The notes: generated by a model not told the origin, from the sequence alone. DNA of 6,247 nt from Pseudomonas paralcaligenes (GCF_019655855.1 NZ_BPFX01000048.1:1-6247); one strand, 5' to 3'; positions 1-6,113 are shown, numbered from the stretch's first letter. Numbers and translations are program-made.

Positions 1-3000
1 GACATGCCGCAGATCAAGGCAGAGCATCGCGGCGCAATGACCAACTTCCTGAACGCCCGAGGCGTTCAGCACCAGGAGGAGACCGTCCCGGCCGCGAGCC
101 TGAAGCCTGCGCAGGCTGAGTTCAGCCGCGAGAAGGTGGCCAGGGCCAAGTCGTTCGAGGGCGGTAGCCGATCCATCCTGGTGTCGAGTGACGGCCATGT
201 GCTGGACGGGCATCACCAGTGGCTGGCGGCCCGCGACGGCGGCGAGGATGTGAAGGTCATCCGCCTCGATGCGCCGATCCGCGAGCTGGTGGACCTGGCG
301 CGCGAGTTCCCCAGTTCAACCGTGGACGAGAGCAGCACTGGGGCTCCGGCCGACGGCCAGCCGGAACGGCAGGAGGCGCGGGCTCCGGGCGAGCCCGCGC
401 CCCAGGCGCAAGTGACCGCGCGCAAGAAGCCCAAGGCGGAGCGACGCACGGCGCAGCCTACGCGGTCCAGCGCGGAAACGCTCCCAGAGATATTGACCAC
501 CCCGAAGAAGCGCTACATTGAGCGCCAGGCCAAGGCGGCCGGGCTGAAGAAGGGTGCGCCTGGGTACGACCAGGCGGTACAGCGCCTGCAGGGCCAGTAT
601 GAGGCGGATGTTGATCGCGCGTCCGCCTCGCTGACCTTCGAGCAGTACAACACCATGAACAGCGATAGCCCAGAGAGGCTGAACCGCCAGGCCTGGGAGG
701 CGCTGCAGCAGGAGTTTGGTCAGCCGAAGTACTCTCGCGCCAGTCAGCGCGTGACCAACTCCCCAGAATTCGAGCGCTGGTTTGGTGACAGCAAGGTAGT
801 GGGCGAGAACGGCGAGCCGATGGTGGTTTACCACGGCACGCGAGCGGACTTCGACGCATTTGCTGCTGGGGCCATCGGCAGCAACATTGCCTTGCCGGCC
901 GATGCCCCGCGCGGCTTCTACTTCGCCAAAAGTCAGGCGATTGCTGAGCGCTATGCCTCCGGCGACGGGGCTAATGTCATGCCAGTTTTTGTATCGGTGA
1001 AGAATCCTGCCCCCAGCTTCGAGCAGTTCAATTCCGATGTGCGATATGACGGATTTATTAACTCCAAGATCGTGGTTGCTCGAAACCCCGAGCAGATAAA
1101 GAGCGCCATCGGCAACAGCGGCTCCTTCGATCCGAGCAACCCCGACATCCGCTATTCTTTTGCCGGCCGAAACGCCCAAGGCGCCGACAGGCTGGCCCTG
1201 GAGACCGCCCGCCAGCGGATTGTCATGGGCGAGGACGCCGAGGCGGTGCGGCAGGACACCGGATGGCACCGCGGCGCCGACGGCAGATGGCGGTTCGAGA
1301 TCAGCGACGACCAGGCGAGGATCGCGGTCGCCGGCTCGAACGCCGCCAGCATCATCGCCAACGCCGAGATGAGGGCGCTCGACGATGGCCGCACTGGCGC
1401 CACCGTGGGCGACGTGCTGGACCACCAGCAGCTGTTCGCCGCTTACCCAAGCCTGCGGGACCTCCCGCTCCGCCTGATGCCGGCAGACTCGCCCGCGCTG
1501 GCGCGCCTGCAGCGCCGGCCGGTTGGCTTCGCCGTCCAGATGCAGGGTTCAATCCCCCGCAATGAGATGGCTTCTCCGCTGATCCATGAGCTGCAGCACG
1601 CCATCCAGAACATCGAGGGCTTCGCGCTCGGCGGCTCGCGCCGGATGTTCGCCAGCGACCTCGACACGACCGGCGCGGAGACCTACCGCCGCCTGGCCGG
1701 CGAAGTCGAGGCGCGCAACGTCCAGATGCGCATGCGCATGACCCCGGGCCTGCGCCAGGCCATTGCACCGGAGGCTACGGCCGATGTGCCCAGCGGCGAG
1801 GTGCTGGTGACATTCAACGGCACGGACCTGGTGGGCGCCCTTCAACCGCAGAACATCACCGGCCGCCCGCCGATGACGGCGCAGGGGTTGGTTCGCGCGT
1901 TCGACCTGCAGTTCCCGAAGCTCACCAAGGCGGTGCGCACCATGTTGCAGCGCGGCCAGGAGGGCAAACGCGGTGGCCTGGTGTTCATCGACAGCCCGGA
2001 CCCGCTCCGGATCGCCGGCGTGTTCTCGCGCAAGACCGGTACCAGCCTGAGCGCTTCCGTGCAGCTGTTCGAGGACAAGGGGCGCATCCAAGGCTTCTAC
2101 GACGCGAAGTCCGGGCTCACCTTCCTTGTGGGGCCGAACCTAGATCCGGTGACCGGGCCGGCCGTGCTGCTGCACGAGATGACTCACGGCCAGCAGCGGG
2201 AGAAGATCGATCGACAGGCCAGCAACATGCTGATGAACCGCGCCAGCGCGAAGAGCGCCGACCTGCGCGCGTTCCTTGATCGCGTGGCGGCTCGGATGGT
2301 GGACGCCGGCGAGACAGCGAACCCGCGCGAAGCGGCGGCCTACATCGTCGAGCAGGCTGTCATCGAGGGCCGGGAGCAGGGTTTCGGCCAGGCCGACAGC
2401 CGGTTCCTCGGCTGGGTGGACCAGGCCATCGGCAAGCCGGTGGGCGACTTCCTCCGCAGTGTCCTTGCCATGGTGCGCCAGTGGATGCTGCGCCACGGGA
2501 TGCCCATCGGGCAGATCACCGTCGGCGACCTGGTGGACTACGCGATGGCTGGTGTTCAGCAGGCAGCCGCTGGAGACGTGCGCGGCGAGGGAGTGTCGCT
2601 GAGCCAGGATGACCTGCAGAAGGCCCGTATCCTCCAGGGGCCGCCGGTATCGGTGCTCCGCGGCGATGAAGCGCCGCGGGGCATGGCGGCCGTCCGCGAG
2701 TGGGCGACCAAGCTGTTCAAGGAGCAAGGAGGCCTGGCGAACAACCCGGACCTGGGCGCGGTTGTTCTGGATGGTCGCGCGGTGCGGGACTCGCTTGGCC
2801 ATGGCAAGCCGAACCCCTACAAGTACGCCGCGTTCGCTGCCGTCAAGGAGGTGCTGGAGCGCGGCGCACTGGTTCACCAGGCGAGCTACAAGGGCGGGGA
2901 GAGTTTCTACGTGTCGGCGCCGGTGGTCATCGACGGGATGGACGACATTGTGACCGTCCTGGTGCGGCGCGAACCGAGTATGCAGCGCATGTATCTGCAT

Positions 3001-5901
3001 TCGGTGGCCACGAAGGGTTATCTCCTGAGCCGGCGAGGTTCCGGGGCAGATGCCGATGCGGCAGAGCAACGTACCGGCTCATCCGGCTCAGAAGATGTGG
3101 CCAGTGTACTCCAGCGCCTGCTCACTGCAACTCTGGACAGCGCCCCAGGCGACGGACCGCAGTTCAGCGTGTCTGGCCAGCGTGACATCGATGCGCTACG
3201 GAAACTCGGCCTTGCCGGAAGCGAGGCGCGCAACCTGCTGGACCGCGTGCGGAACTTGACCCTGGGCGGTCTGCAACAGACGGTCAAGGACTGGTCGGTC
3301 CGTTCGGAGGAGGGCATCTTCGACGGCCTGGCCGGCATCCGGCGGGCCGAAGCAGCGGTTGGGGTGACCGATCCAGAGCGGCAGGGCTACGTCTCGGCCA
3401 GGATGGCCAGCGGCATCGCCGACGTGATGCACGGTGTTCTGCACTACGCGGCGCCAGAATGGCGCGATGGTGTGGTGTCCGGCAAGGCCGGCACCCGCGG
3501 CGTGCTAGAGATCCTGGGCGACTTGGGGCCGGACAACCTCACGCCCTGGCTTGCCTGGCTCGGCGGTAAGCGCGCCGAGCTGCTCAAGGCCCAGGGGCGG
3601 GAGAATAACCTGAACGATGAGGAGATCGCCGAGCTGCAGGCGATGGGGCTGGGCAAGGAAGAACTGTTCGAGCGTGTCTACCGCGAGTATGCCCAGGTGA
3701 ACGAGGCTGTGCTGGACCTGGCGCAGGAAGCCGGGCTGATCGACCAGGGCGCCCGGGAGAAATGGCTAACCGACTACTACGTGCCGTTCTACCGCCAGGA
3801 TGAGGCCGAGGGCATCTTCGCCGCGCCGCGCTCGAAGCGTGGCCTGTCGCACCAGACCGCCGCAATCAAGGCGCTGAAGGGCGGCACGCTGCCGACCAAC
3901 GACCTGCTGGCCAACATGCTGGCCGGATGGACCAAGCGAATCGATGCCTCGATGAAGAACAAGGCCCTGCTCGAGGTCGTGGACAACCTCAAGGACAGCG
4001 ACTATCTGGCGGATGAGAGCCCGCGGTGGCAGCAGGTGCTCATCTCGCGCGACCAGATTGCGCAGCAGATCAGGAAGGACCGCAAGGCCCAGGCCTTGGC
4101 CGCCGAGATGCTTGACCTACCGAATAGCGCCAATCTACTGCAAGTGCTGAACAAGCTGCAGAGTCCCGAAGCGGCAGGATTCGAGCAGTTGTGGACCCGG
4201 GTTGCGCCGACCGACCCCGACATCATCAGGGTGCAGCGTGACGGCAAGAGCGAGTACTACCGGGTCAACGACGAGAGCCTGCTGCGCGGCTTGAAGTTCA
4301 TGGAGGGTAGCGTCTTCAATGACCCGATCACCAGGATCGGCCGTGCCTTCAAGCGGGTGTTGACCACTGGTGTGACCGCCTCGCCGGACTTCATCCTGCG
4401 CAACTTCATCCGCGACGCGGCACATGCTTGGATGATCAATAAGGACGGCTTCAAGCTGGGCACCGACTCCATCCGCGGCATGCGGGACGCGCTGCGGGAG
4501 GATCAGGACTACCGCGACCTGATGTTCGCCGGCGGCAGCTTCCAGGGCGGGTATGTGCATGGCGCCGACCCCGAGGCCTCGGCGCAGATCATCCGCAGGG
4601 CGCTGGAGAAGAAGGGATTCACGCGCGCCCAGCAGGAGGCCTACCTGGGCAGCCTGGTCAACACGCCGGCGAAGGCCGCAGCCATGCTGGGCAAGGGCTG
4701 GCAACGGTACCGGGAGCTGGGTGACAAGGTAGAGAACGCCAACCGGTTGAGCACCTACAAGGCGGCGCTCGCCGCCGGCAAGGGCCGACGCCAGGCCTCC
4801 TTTGAGGCGAAGGACCTCATGGATTACAGCCTGCGAGGCAACTTCGCGGCGGCGCAGTGGTTCACCGATGTGGTGCCGTTCCTCAACGCACGCCTGCAGG
4901 GCCTATATAAGCTCGGTCGTGCCGTAAAGGGCGACAAGACTCTGCTGGCCAAGGAAGTGGCGATGAAGGGGGCTTACATCGCGCTGTTCTCCCTGCTGCT
5001 GGCCGGCATCAACGATGACGACGAGCGCTACCAGGCCCTGCAGGACTGGGACAAGGACATGCACTGGCACATCTTCCTCGGCGACGAGCACTTCCGGATT
5101 CCCAAGCCGTTCGAACTCGGCCTGCTCTTCGGTACCGTGCCGGAGCGCCTGCTGCATACCATGACCGGGAGCCAGGACGGCGGCGACCTTGCGAAAGCTG
5201 TCTCGCAAGGCGTGTTCCAGACGCTCGCCTTCAACCCGGTACCGCAGTTCTACCAGCCGATCCGAGAGCTGCAGGCCAACCGCAACTTCTTCCGTGACTC
5301 GCCGATCGAGGACATGAGCGACGAGGGCAAGCTGGCGGAGGCACGCTACGACGAGCGCACCAGCGCAATCGGCTACGGTCTGGGCCAGGTCACCGGGCGG
5401 CTGGCCGGTATCTCGCCGAAGCAGGTGGATCACCTGATTCAGGGTTACACCGGCACGCTCGGCGGATATGTGCTTGCCGCGTCCAGTTTAGTTGCGAACC
5501 TGCTGAAGGATGGCGAACGCCCTGCGCTACGTGCCGCCGACCTGCCGGTAGCGAAGGTGATCTACCAAGGCAATGCGGTGACCACCTCGAAGTATCAGGC
5601 CGAGTTCTACGACATGGTGCGGGAGGCCGACCAACTGCAGCGGACCATCAACTCCTATCGCGAGGAAGGGCGCCTGGAAGCCGCCGCCGGACTGCTGGAG
5701 AGCAGCAGGGAGCGGCTGCGACACCGGCCGGCTCTGGGCGCCGCTCGCCGGCAACTCGGCCAGATCCGTAACCAGATTGATGCGGTCTACCGAGACCCTG
5801 TGATGACTGGCGGGCAGAAACGCCAGCGGCTGGATGAGCTGCAGCGCCAAGCGAATGCGACAGCGGAACGGGTGGTGAAACTGGCCGGGGCTGATTTCTA
5901 G
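1..5901 (+). CDS. Giant phage polyvalent protein: ParB-like, ADP-ribosyltransferase, two HExxH domains, PBECR nuclease, LPD38 (5' end probably missing)
   Basis: A single open frame runs from the window edge to TAG at 5899-5901. The first ATG (position 4) gives 1965 residues, about 215 kDa. The frame is open before that ATG (GAC, Asp), no ribosome site can be seen, and Asp-Met-Pro-Gln-Ile looks like the inside of a domain, so the gene probably starts upstream; residue numbers count from this Met. Domains in order: ParB-like (1-105), basic linker (108-160), ADP-ribosyltransferase (250-386), LPD23-type with HELQH (388-618), HEMTH metallopeptidase-like (625-850), PBECR nuclease (880-1010), unassigned helical region (1060-1435), LPD38 (1436-1860), charged coiled tail. 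This order is typical of phage 'polyvalent proteins', thought to be delivered with the genome to counter or reprogram the host; that role is inferred. No frameshift or internal stop interrupts it. The family assignment is secure; substrates and targets are unknown. Confidence 0.93.
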   Translation, partial: DMPQIKAEHRGAMTNFLNARGVQHQEETVPAASLKPAQAEFSREKVARAKSFEGGSRSILVSSDGHVLDGHHQWLAARDGGEDVKVIRLDAPIRELVDLAREFPSSTVDESSTGAPADGQPERQEARAPGEPAPQAQVTARKKPKAERRTAQPTRSSAETLPEILTTPKKRYIERQAKAAGLKKGAPGYDQAVQRLQGQYEADVDRASASLTFEQYNTMNSDSPERLNRQAWEALQQEFGQPKYSRASQRVTNSPEFERWFGDSKVVGENGEPMVVYHGTRADFDAFAAGAIGSNIALPADAPRGFYFAKSQAIAERYASGDGANVMPVFVSVKNPAPSFEQFNSDVRYDGFINSKIVVARNPEQIKSAIGNSGSFDPSNPDIRYSFAGRNAQGADRLALETARQRIVMGEDAEAVRQDTGWHRGADGRWRFEISDDQARIAVAGSNAASIIANAEMRALDDGRTGATVGDVLDHQQLFAAYPSLRDLPLRLMPADSPALARLQRRPVGFAVQMQGSIPRNEMASPLIHELQHAIQNIEGFALGGSRRMFASDLDTTGAETYRRLAGEVEARNVQMRMRMTPGLRQAIAPEATADVPSGEVLVTFNGTDLVGALQPQNITGRPPMTAQGLVRAFDLQFPKLTKAVRTMLQRGQEGKRGGLVFIDSPDPLRIAGVFSRKTGTSLSASVQLFEDKGRIQGFYDAKSGLTFLVGPNLDPVTGPAVLLHEMTHGQQREKIDRQASNMLMNRASAKSADLRAFLDRVAARMVDAGETANPREAAAYIVEQAVIEGREQGFGQADSRFLGWVDQAIGKPVGDFLRSVLAMVRQWMLRHGMPIGQITVGDLVDYAMAGVQQAAAGDVRGEGVSLSQDDLQKARILQGPPVSVLRGDEAPRGMAAVREWATKLFKEQGGLANNPDLGAVVLDGRAVRDSLGHGKPNPYKYAAFAAVKEVLERGALVHQASYKGGESFYVSAPVVIDGMDDIVTVLVRREPSMQRMYLHSVATKGYLLSRRGSGADADAAEQRTGSSGSEDVASVLQRLLTATLDSAPGDGPQFSVSGQRDIDALRKLGLAGSEARNLLDRVRNLTLGGLQQTVKDWSVRSEEGIFDGLAGIRRAEAAVGVTDPERQGYVSARMASGIADVMHGVLHYAAPEWRDGVVSGKAGTRGVLEILGDLGPDNLTPWLAWLGGKRAELLKAQGRENNLNDEEIAELQAMGLGKEELFERVYREYAQVNEAVLDLAQEAGLIDQGAREKWLTDYYVPFYRQDEAEGIFAAPRSKRGLSHQTAAIKALKGGTLPTNDLLANMLAGWTKRIDASMKNKALLEVVDNLKDSDYLADESPRWQQVLISRDQIAQQIRKDRKAQALAAEMLDLPNSANLLQVLNKLQSPEAAGFEQLWTRVAPTDPDIIRVQRDGKSEYYRVNDESLLRGLKFMEGSVFNDPITRIGRAFKRVLTTGVTASPDFILRNFIRDAAHAWMINKDGFKLGTDSIRGMRDALREDQDYRDLMFAGGSFQGGYVHGADPEASAQIIRRALEKKGFTRAQQEAYLGSLVNTPAKAAAMLGKGWQRYRELGDKVENANRLSTYKAALAAGKGRRQASFEAKDLMDYSLRGNFAAAQWFTDVVPFLNARLQGLYKLGRAVKGDKTLLAKEVAMKGAYIALFSLLLAGINDDDERYQALQDWDKDMHWHIFLGDEHFRIPKPFELGLLFGTVPERLLHTMTGSQDGGDLAKAVSQGVFQTLAFNPVPQFYQPIRELQANRNFFRDSPIEDMSDEGKLAEARYDERTSAIGYGLGQVTGRLAGISPKQVDHLIQGYTGTLGGYVLAASSLVANLLKDGERPALRAADLPVAKVIYQGNAVTTSKYQAEFYDMVREADQLQRTINSYREEGRLEAAAGLLESSRERLRHRPALGAARRQLGQIRNQIDAVYRDPVMTGGQKRQRLDELQRQANATAERVVKLAGADF
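4..318 (+). other. ParB-like domain of the polyvalent protein
   Basis: Residues 1-105 resemble the ParB/Srx-like nucleotide-binding fold found at the front of many phage polyvalent proteins. The visible signature is V-L-D-G-H-H-Q-W (66-73), comparable to the DGHHR box of ParB-type domains, preceded by a Leu-Lys-Pro-x-Gln-x-Glu-Phe segment (34-41) and a Lys/Ala-rich helix. The Arg of the classical GHHR box is replaced by Gln72-Trp73, so DNA nicking or CTP-dependent chemistry cannot be assumed. The domain may bind nucleotide or act as a phosphotransferase or nuclease. It ends near Phe-Pro-Ser-Ser (103-106), where a disordered linker begins. The fold is likely; the activity is not known. Confidence 0.72.
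325..720 (+). other. Basic Pro/Ala-rich linker and short helical segment
   Basis: Residues about 108-160 are rich in Pro, Ala, Gly, Gln and Arg, with a basic patch A-R-K-K-P-K-A-E-R-R (139-148); this is the composition of a flexible tether. Residues about 160-239 are charged and look helical, with Lys/Arg clusters around 167-182. I recognise no catalytic motif. The likely role is to separate the ParB-like domain from the ADP-ribosyltransferase, with possible nucleic-acid contact through the basic patch; that is inference from composition only. Confidence 0.5.
751..1161 (+). other. ADP-ribosyltransferase domain (polyvalent-protein ART type)
   Basis: Residues 250-386 match the ADP-ribosyltransferases embedded in phage polyvalent proteins, which transfer ADP-ribose from NAD+ to a target. 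The domain begins S-P-E-F-E-R-W-F-G-D-S-K-V-V (253-266). Candidate active-site positions are all present: His277 in V-V-Y-H-G-T (274-279), Tyr306 in G-F-Y-F-A (304-308), and Gln364 in E-Q-I-K-S-A (363-368), so it is of H-Y-Q rather than R-S-E type. It ends with the family hallmark F-D-P-S-N-P-D-I-R-Y-S (375-385). The target may be host RNA polymerase, a defence protein or nucleic acid; nothing in the sequence says which. The C-terminal half is coded by DNA of clearly lower GC than the rest. Confidence 0.88.
1165..1857 (+). other. LPD23-type domain with HELQH zinc-peptidase-like motif
   Basis: Residues 388-618 resemble 'large polyvalent protein associated domain 23', which commonly follows the ADP-ribosyltransferase in these proteins. 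Visible marks are D-T-G-W-H-R-G-A-D-G-R-W-R-F-E-I (417-432), L-D-H-Q-Q-L-F-A-A-Y-P (near 472-482), and L-I-H-E-L-Q-H-A-I-Q (526-535) with the HExxH zinc signature at 528-532. About 35 residues later comes A-G-E-V-E-A-R-N-V-Q (565-574), whose Glu567 or Glu569 is a plausible third zinc ligand. The conserved residues look intact, so a peptidase activity is possible, either on host proteins or on the polyprotein itself. Domain identity is likely; catalysis is inferred from the motif. Confidence 0.75.
1876..2553 (+). other. Second HExxH metallopeptidase-like domain (MPTase-PolyVal type)
   Basis: Residues 625-850 form a second zinc-peptidase-like module. Strands before the motif (V-F-I-D-S-P around 660; I-Q-G-F-Y-D around 696) lead to A-V-L-L-H-E-M-T-H-G-Q-Q (720-731), with HExxH at 724-728. 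Downstream, N-P-R-E-A-A-A-Y-I-V-E (773-783) supplies Glu776 or Glu783 as a candidate third ligand, in the place where gluzincin-like phage peptidases often carry an E-x-x-A-Y motif. A helical end follows (814-850; V-R-Q-W-M-L-R-H-G-M and I-T-V-G-D-L-V-D-Y-A-M-A). Its sequence around the motif differs from the LPD23 motif, so it is not a recent duplication of it. It may process the polyprotein or attack host proteins; neither is shown. Confidence 0.75.
2641..3033 (+). other. PBECR (Barnase/EndoU/ColicinE5/RelE-like) nuclease domain
   Basis: Residues 880-1010 fit the phage-Barnase-EndoU-ColicinE5/D-RelE-like nuclease superfamily, small metal-independent RNase-fold domains common in polyvalent and MuF proteins. 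Marks are D-S-L-G-H-G-K-P-N-P-Y-K-Y (929-941), followed by a helix and E-R-G-A-L-V (952-957), then strands F-Y-V-S-A-P-V-V-I-D-G (968-978), V-T-V-L-V-R-R (983-989) and M-Y-L-H-S-V (996-1001). His933 with Ser930, and His999, are the obvious candidates for general acid/base chemistry. The subfamily number cannot be assigned by eye. If active, the expected substrate is RNA, probably host tRNA or mRNA; this is known for relatives of the fold, not for this protein. Confidence 0.76.
3181..4308 (+). other. Long helical region of unknown function with DYYVPFYR motif
   Basis: Residues about 1060-1435 are mostly charged helices without a catalytic signature that I recognise. The most striking segment is E-K-W-L-T-D-Y-Y-V-P-F-Y-R (1252-1264), an aromatic motif that recurs before LPD38 in phage internal virion proteins as far as I recall. 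Helices on either side (for example around 1210-1245 and 1330-1400) could be coiled coils. A region of this kind probably serves as a structural or ejection body carrying the N-terminal effector domains. It could hide one or more named polyvalent-associated domains that need profile searches to see. Confidence 0.5.
4309..5583 (+). other. LPD38 domain (large polyvalent protein associated domain 38)
   Basis: Residues about 1436-1860 match LPD38, a conserved C-terminal domain of phage polyvalent proteins without known enzymatic activity. Marks in order: R-V-L-T-T-G-V-T-A-S-P-D-F-I-L-R-N-F-I-R (1451-1470) ending at Asp1471; D-V-V-P-F-L-N-A-R-L-Q-G-L (1622-1634); a hydrophobic stretch K-G-A-Y-I-A-L-F-S-L-L-L-A-G-I (1655-1669); F-R-I-P-K-P-F-E-L-G (1697-1706) with V-P-E-R-L (1712-1716); and S-P-K-Q-V-D-H-L-I-Q-G-Y-T-G-T-L-G-G-Y (1804-1822), the clearest hallmark. 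The conserved position at the end of such proteins suggests a packaging, virion-anchoring or membrane-passage role; this is inferred. Confidence 0.87.
5584..5898 (+). other. C-terminal charged, probably coiled-coil tail
   Basis: Residues 1861-1965 are rich in Arg, Glu, Gln, Leu and Ala and contain few helix breakers apart from R-H-R-P-A-L (1907-1912) and D-P-V-M-T-G-G (1929-1935). Long stretches such as M-V-R-E-A-D-Q-L-Q-R-T-I (1871-1882) and R-L-D-E-L-Q-R-Q-A-N-A (1940-1950) have spacing compatible with coiled coil. Many LPD38 proteins end in a similar tail. It may mediate oligomerisation or attachment inside the capsid; no motif decides between these. Confidence 0.55.
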
Positions 5902-6107
5902 GACAGGAGGGCGGCGACTCCGACCACCACCATACATAGGACGGCGAAGCCCCAGAACGTGCTTTCGGCGTCGGCCCGGGTTGCCTTGCTGGTGGTGCTG
6001 TAGAGGCCGTAGCCGGCGGCGAGCATGATCCCGCCGATGATGGGGCTGGCCAGCAGGGCAAACATGCCAAGGACCATAAGGATGCCGCCCAGATAAACCT
6101 GCAACAT
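5898..6107 (-). CDS. Small convergent membrane protein, 69 residues, unknown function
   Basis: The frame begins with ATG (6105-6107) and stops with TAG read from 5898-5900. A strong Shine-Dalgarno site, AGGAG, lies six bases upstream of the start, which supports this start. The product is very hydrophobic: Y-L-G-G-I-L-M-V-L-G-M-F-A-L-L-A (5-20), then S-P-I-I-G-G-I-M-L-A-A-G-Y-G-L-Y (21-36), a polar loop with Lys41, Arg44, Asp46 and Glu48, and F-W-G-F-A-V-L-C-M-V-V-V-G-V-A-A-L-L (51-68). This fits a helical hairpin plus one more membrane helix, or two longer helices. There is no lipobox or clear cleavable signal peptide. It meets the giant gene tail to tail with a four-base overlap. I do not recognise a named family. 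Possible roles are superinfection exclusion, another lysogenic-conversion function, or a holin-like protein; none is demonstrated. Confidence 0.82.
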   Translation of the reverse strand: MLQVYLGGILMVLGMFALLASPIIGGIMLAAGYGLYSTTSKATRADAESTFWGFAVLCMVVVGVAALLS

Positions 6108-6113
6108 GCGGTT

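Noticed and set aside
316..1425. Long minus-strand open frame of 369 codons opposite the polyvalent gene
   Set aside because: It is antisense to the ParB-like linker, ADP-ribosyltransferase and LPD23 coding DNA, whose protein motifs are clear. The translated product is Arg/Leu/Gly/His-rich without recognisable domains, as expected from a GC-rich complementary frame.
1585..2187. Internal duplication of a metallopeptidase domain
   Set aside because: The two HExxH motifs have different flanking sequences and different candidate third-ligand motifs, so they look like distinct domains rather than copies.
2140..3069. Minus-strand open frame of 309 codons
   Set aside because: It lies opposite the HEMTH and nuclease domains; its composition (many His, Arg, Val, Leu) is that of a complementary frame of high-GC DNA, and no motif or ribosome site supports it.
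4135..4704. Minus-strand open frame of 189 codons
   Set aside because: It is opposite the start of LPD38, which carries strong family motifs in the plus frame. The product is not recognisable.
5527..6070. Two minus-strand open frames overlapping the small membrane gene and the end of the giant gene
   Set aside because: They conflict with the 69-residue gene, which has a good ribosome site and coherent hydrophobic segments; their products are low-complexity and Pro/Arg/Ser-rich.
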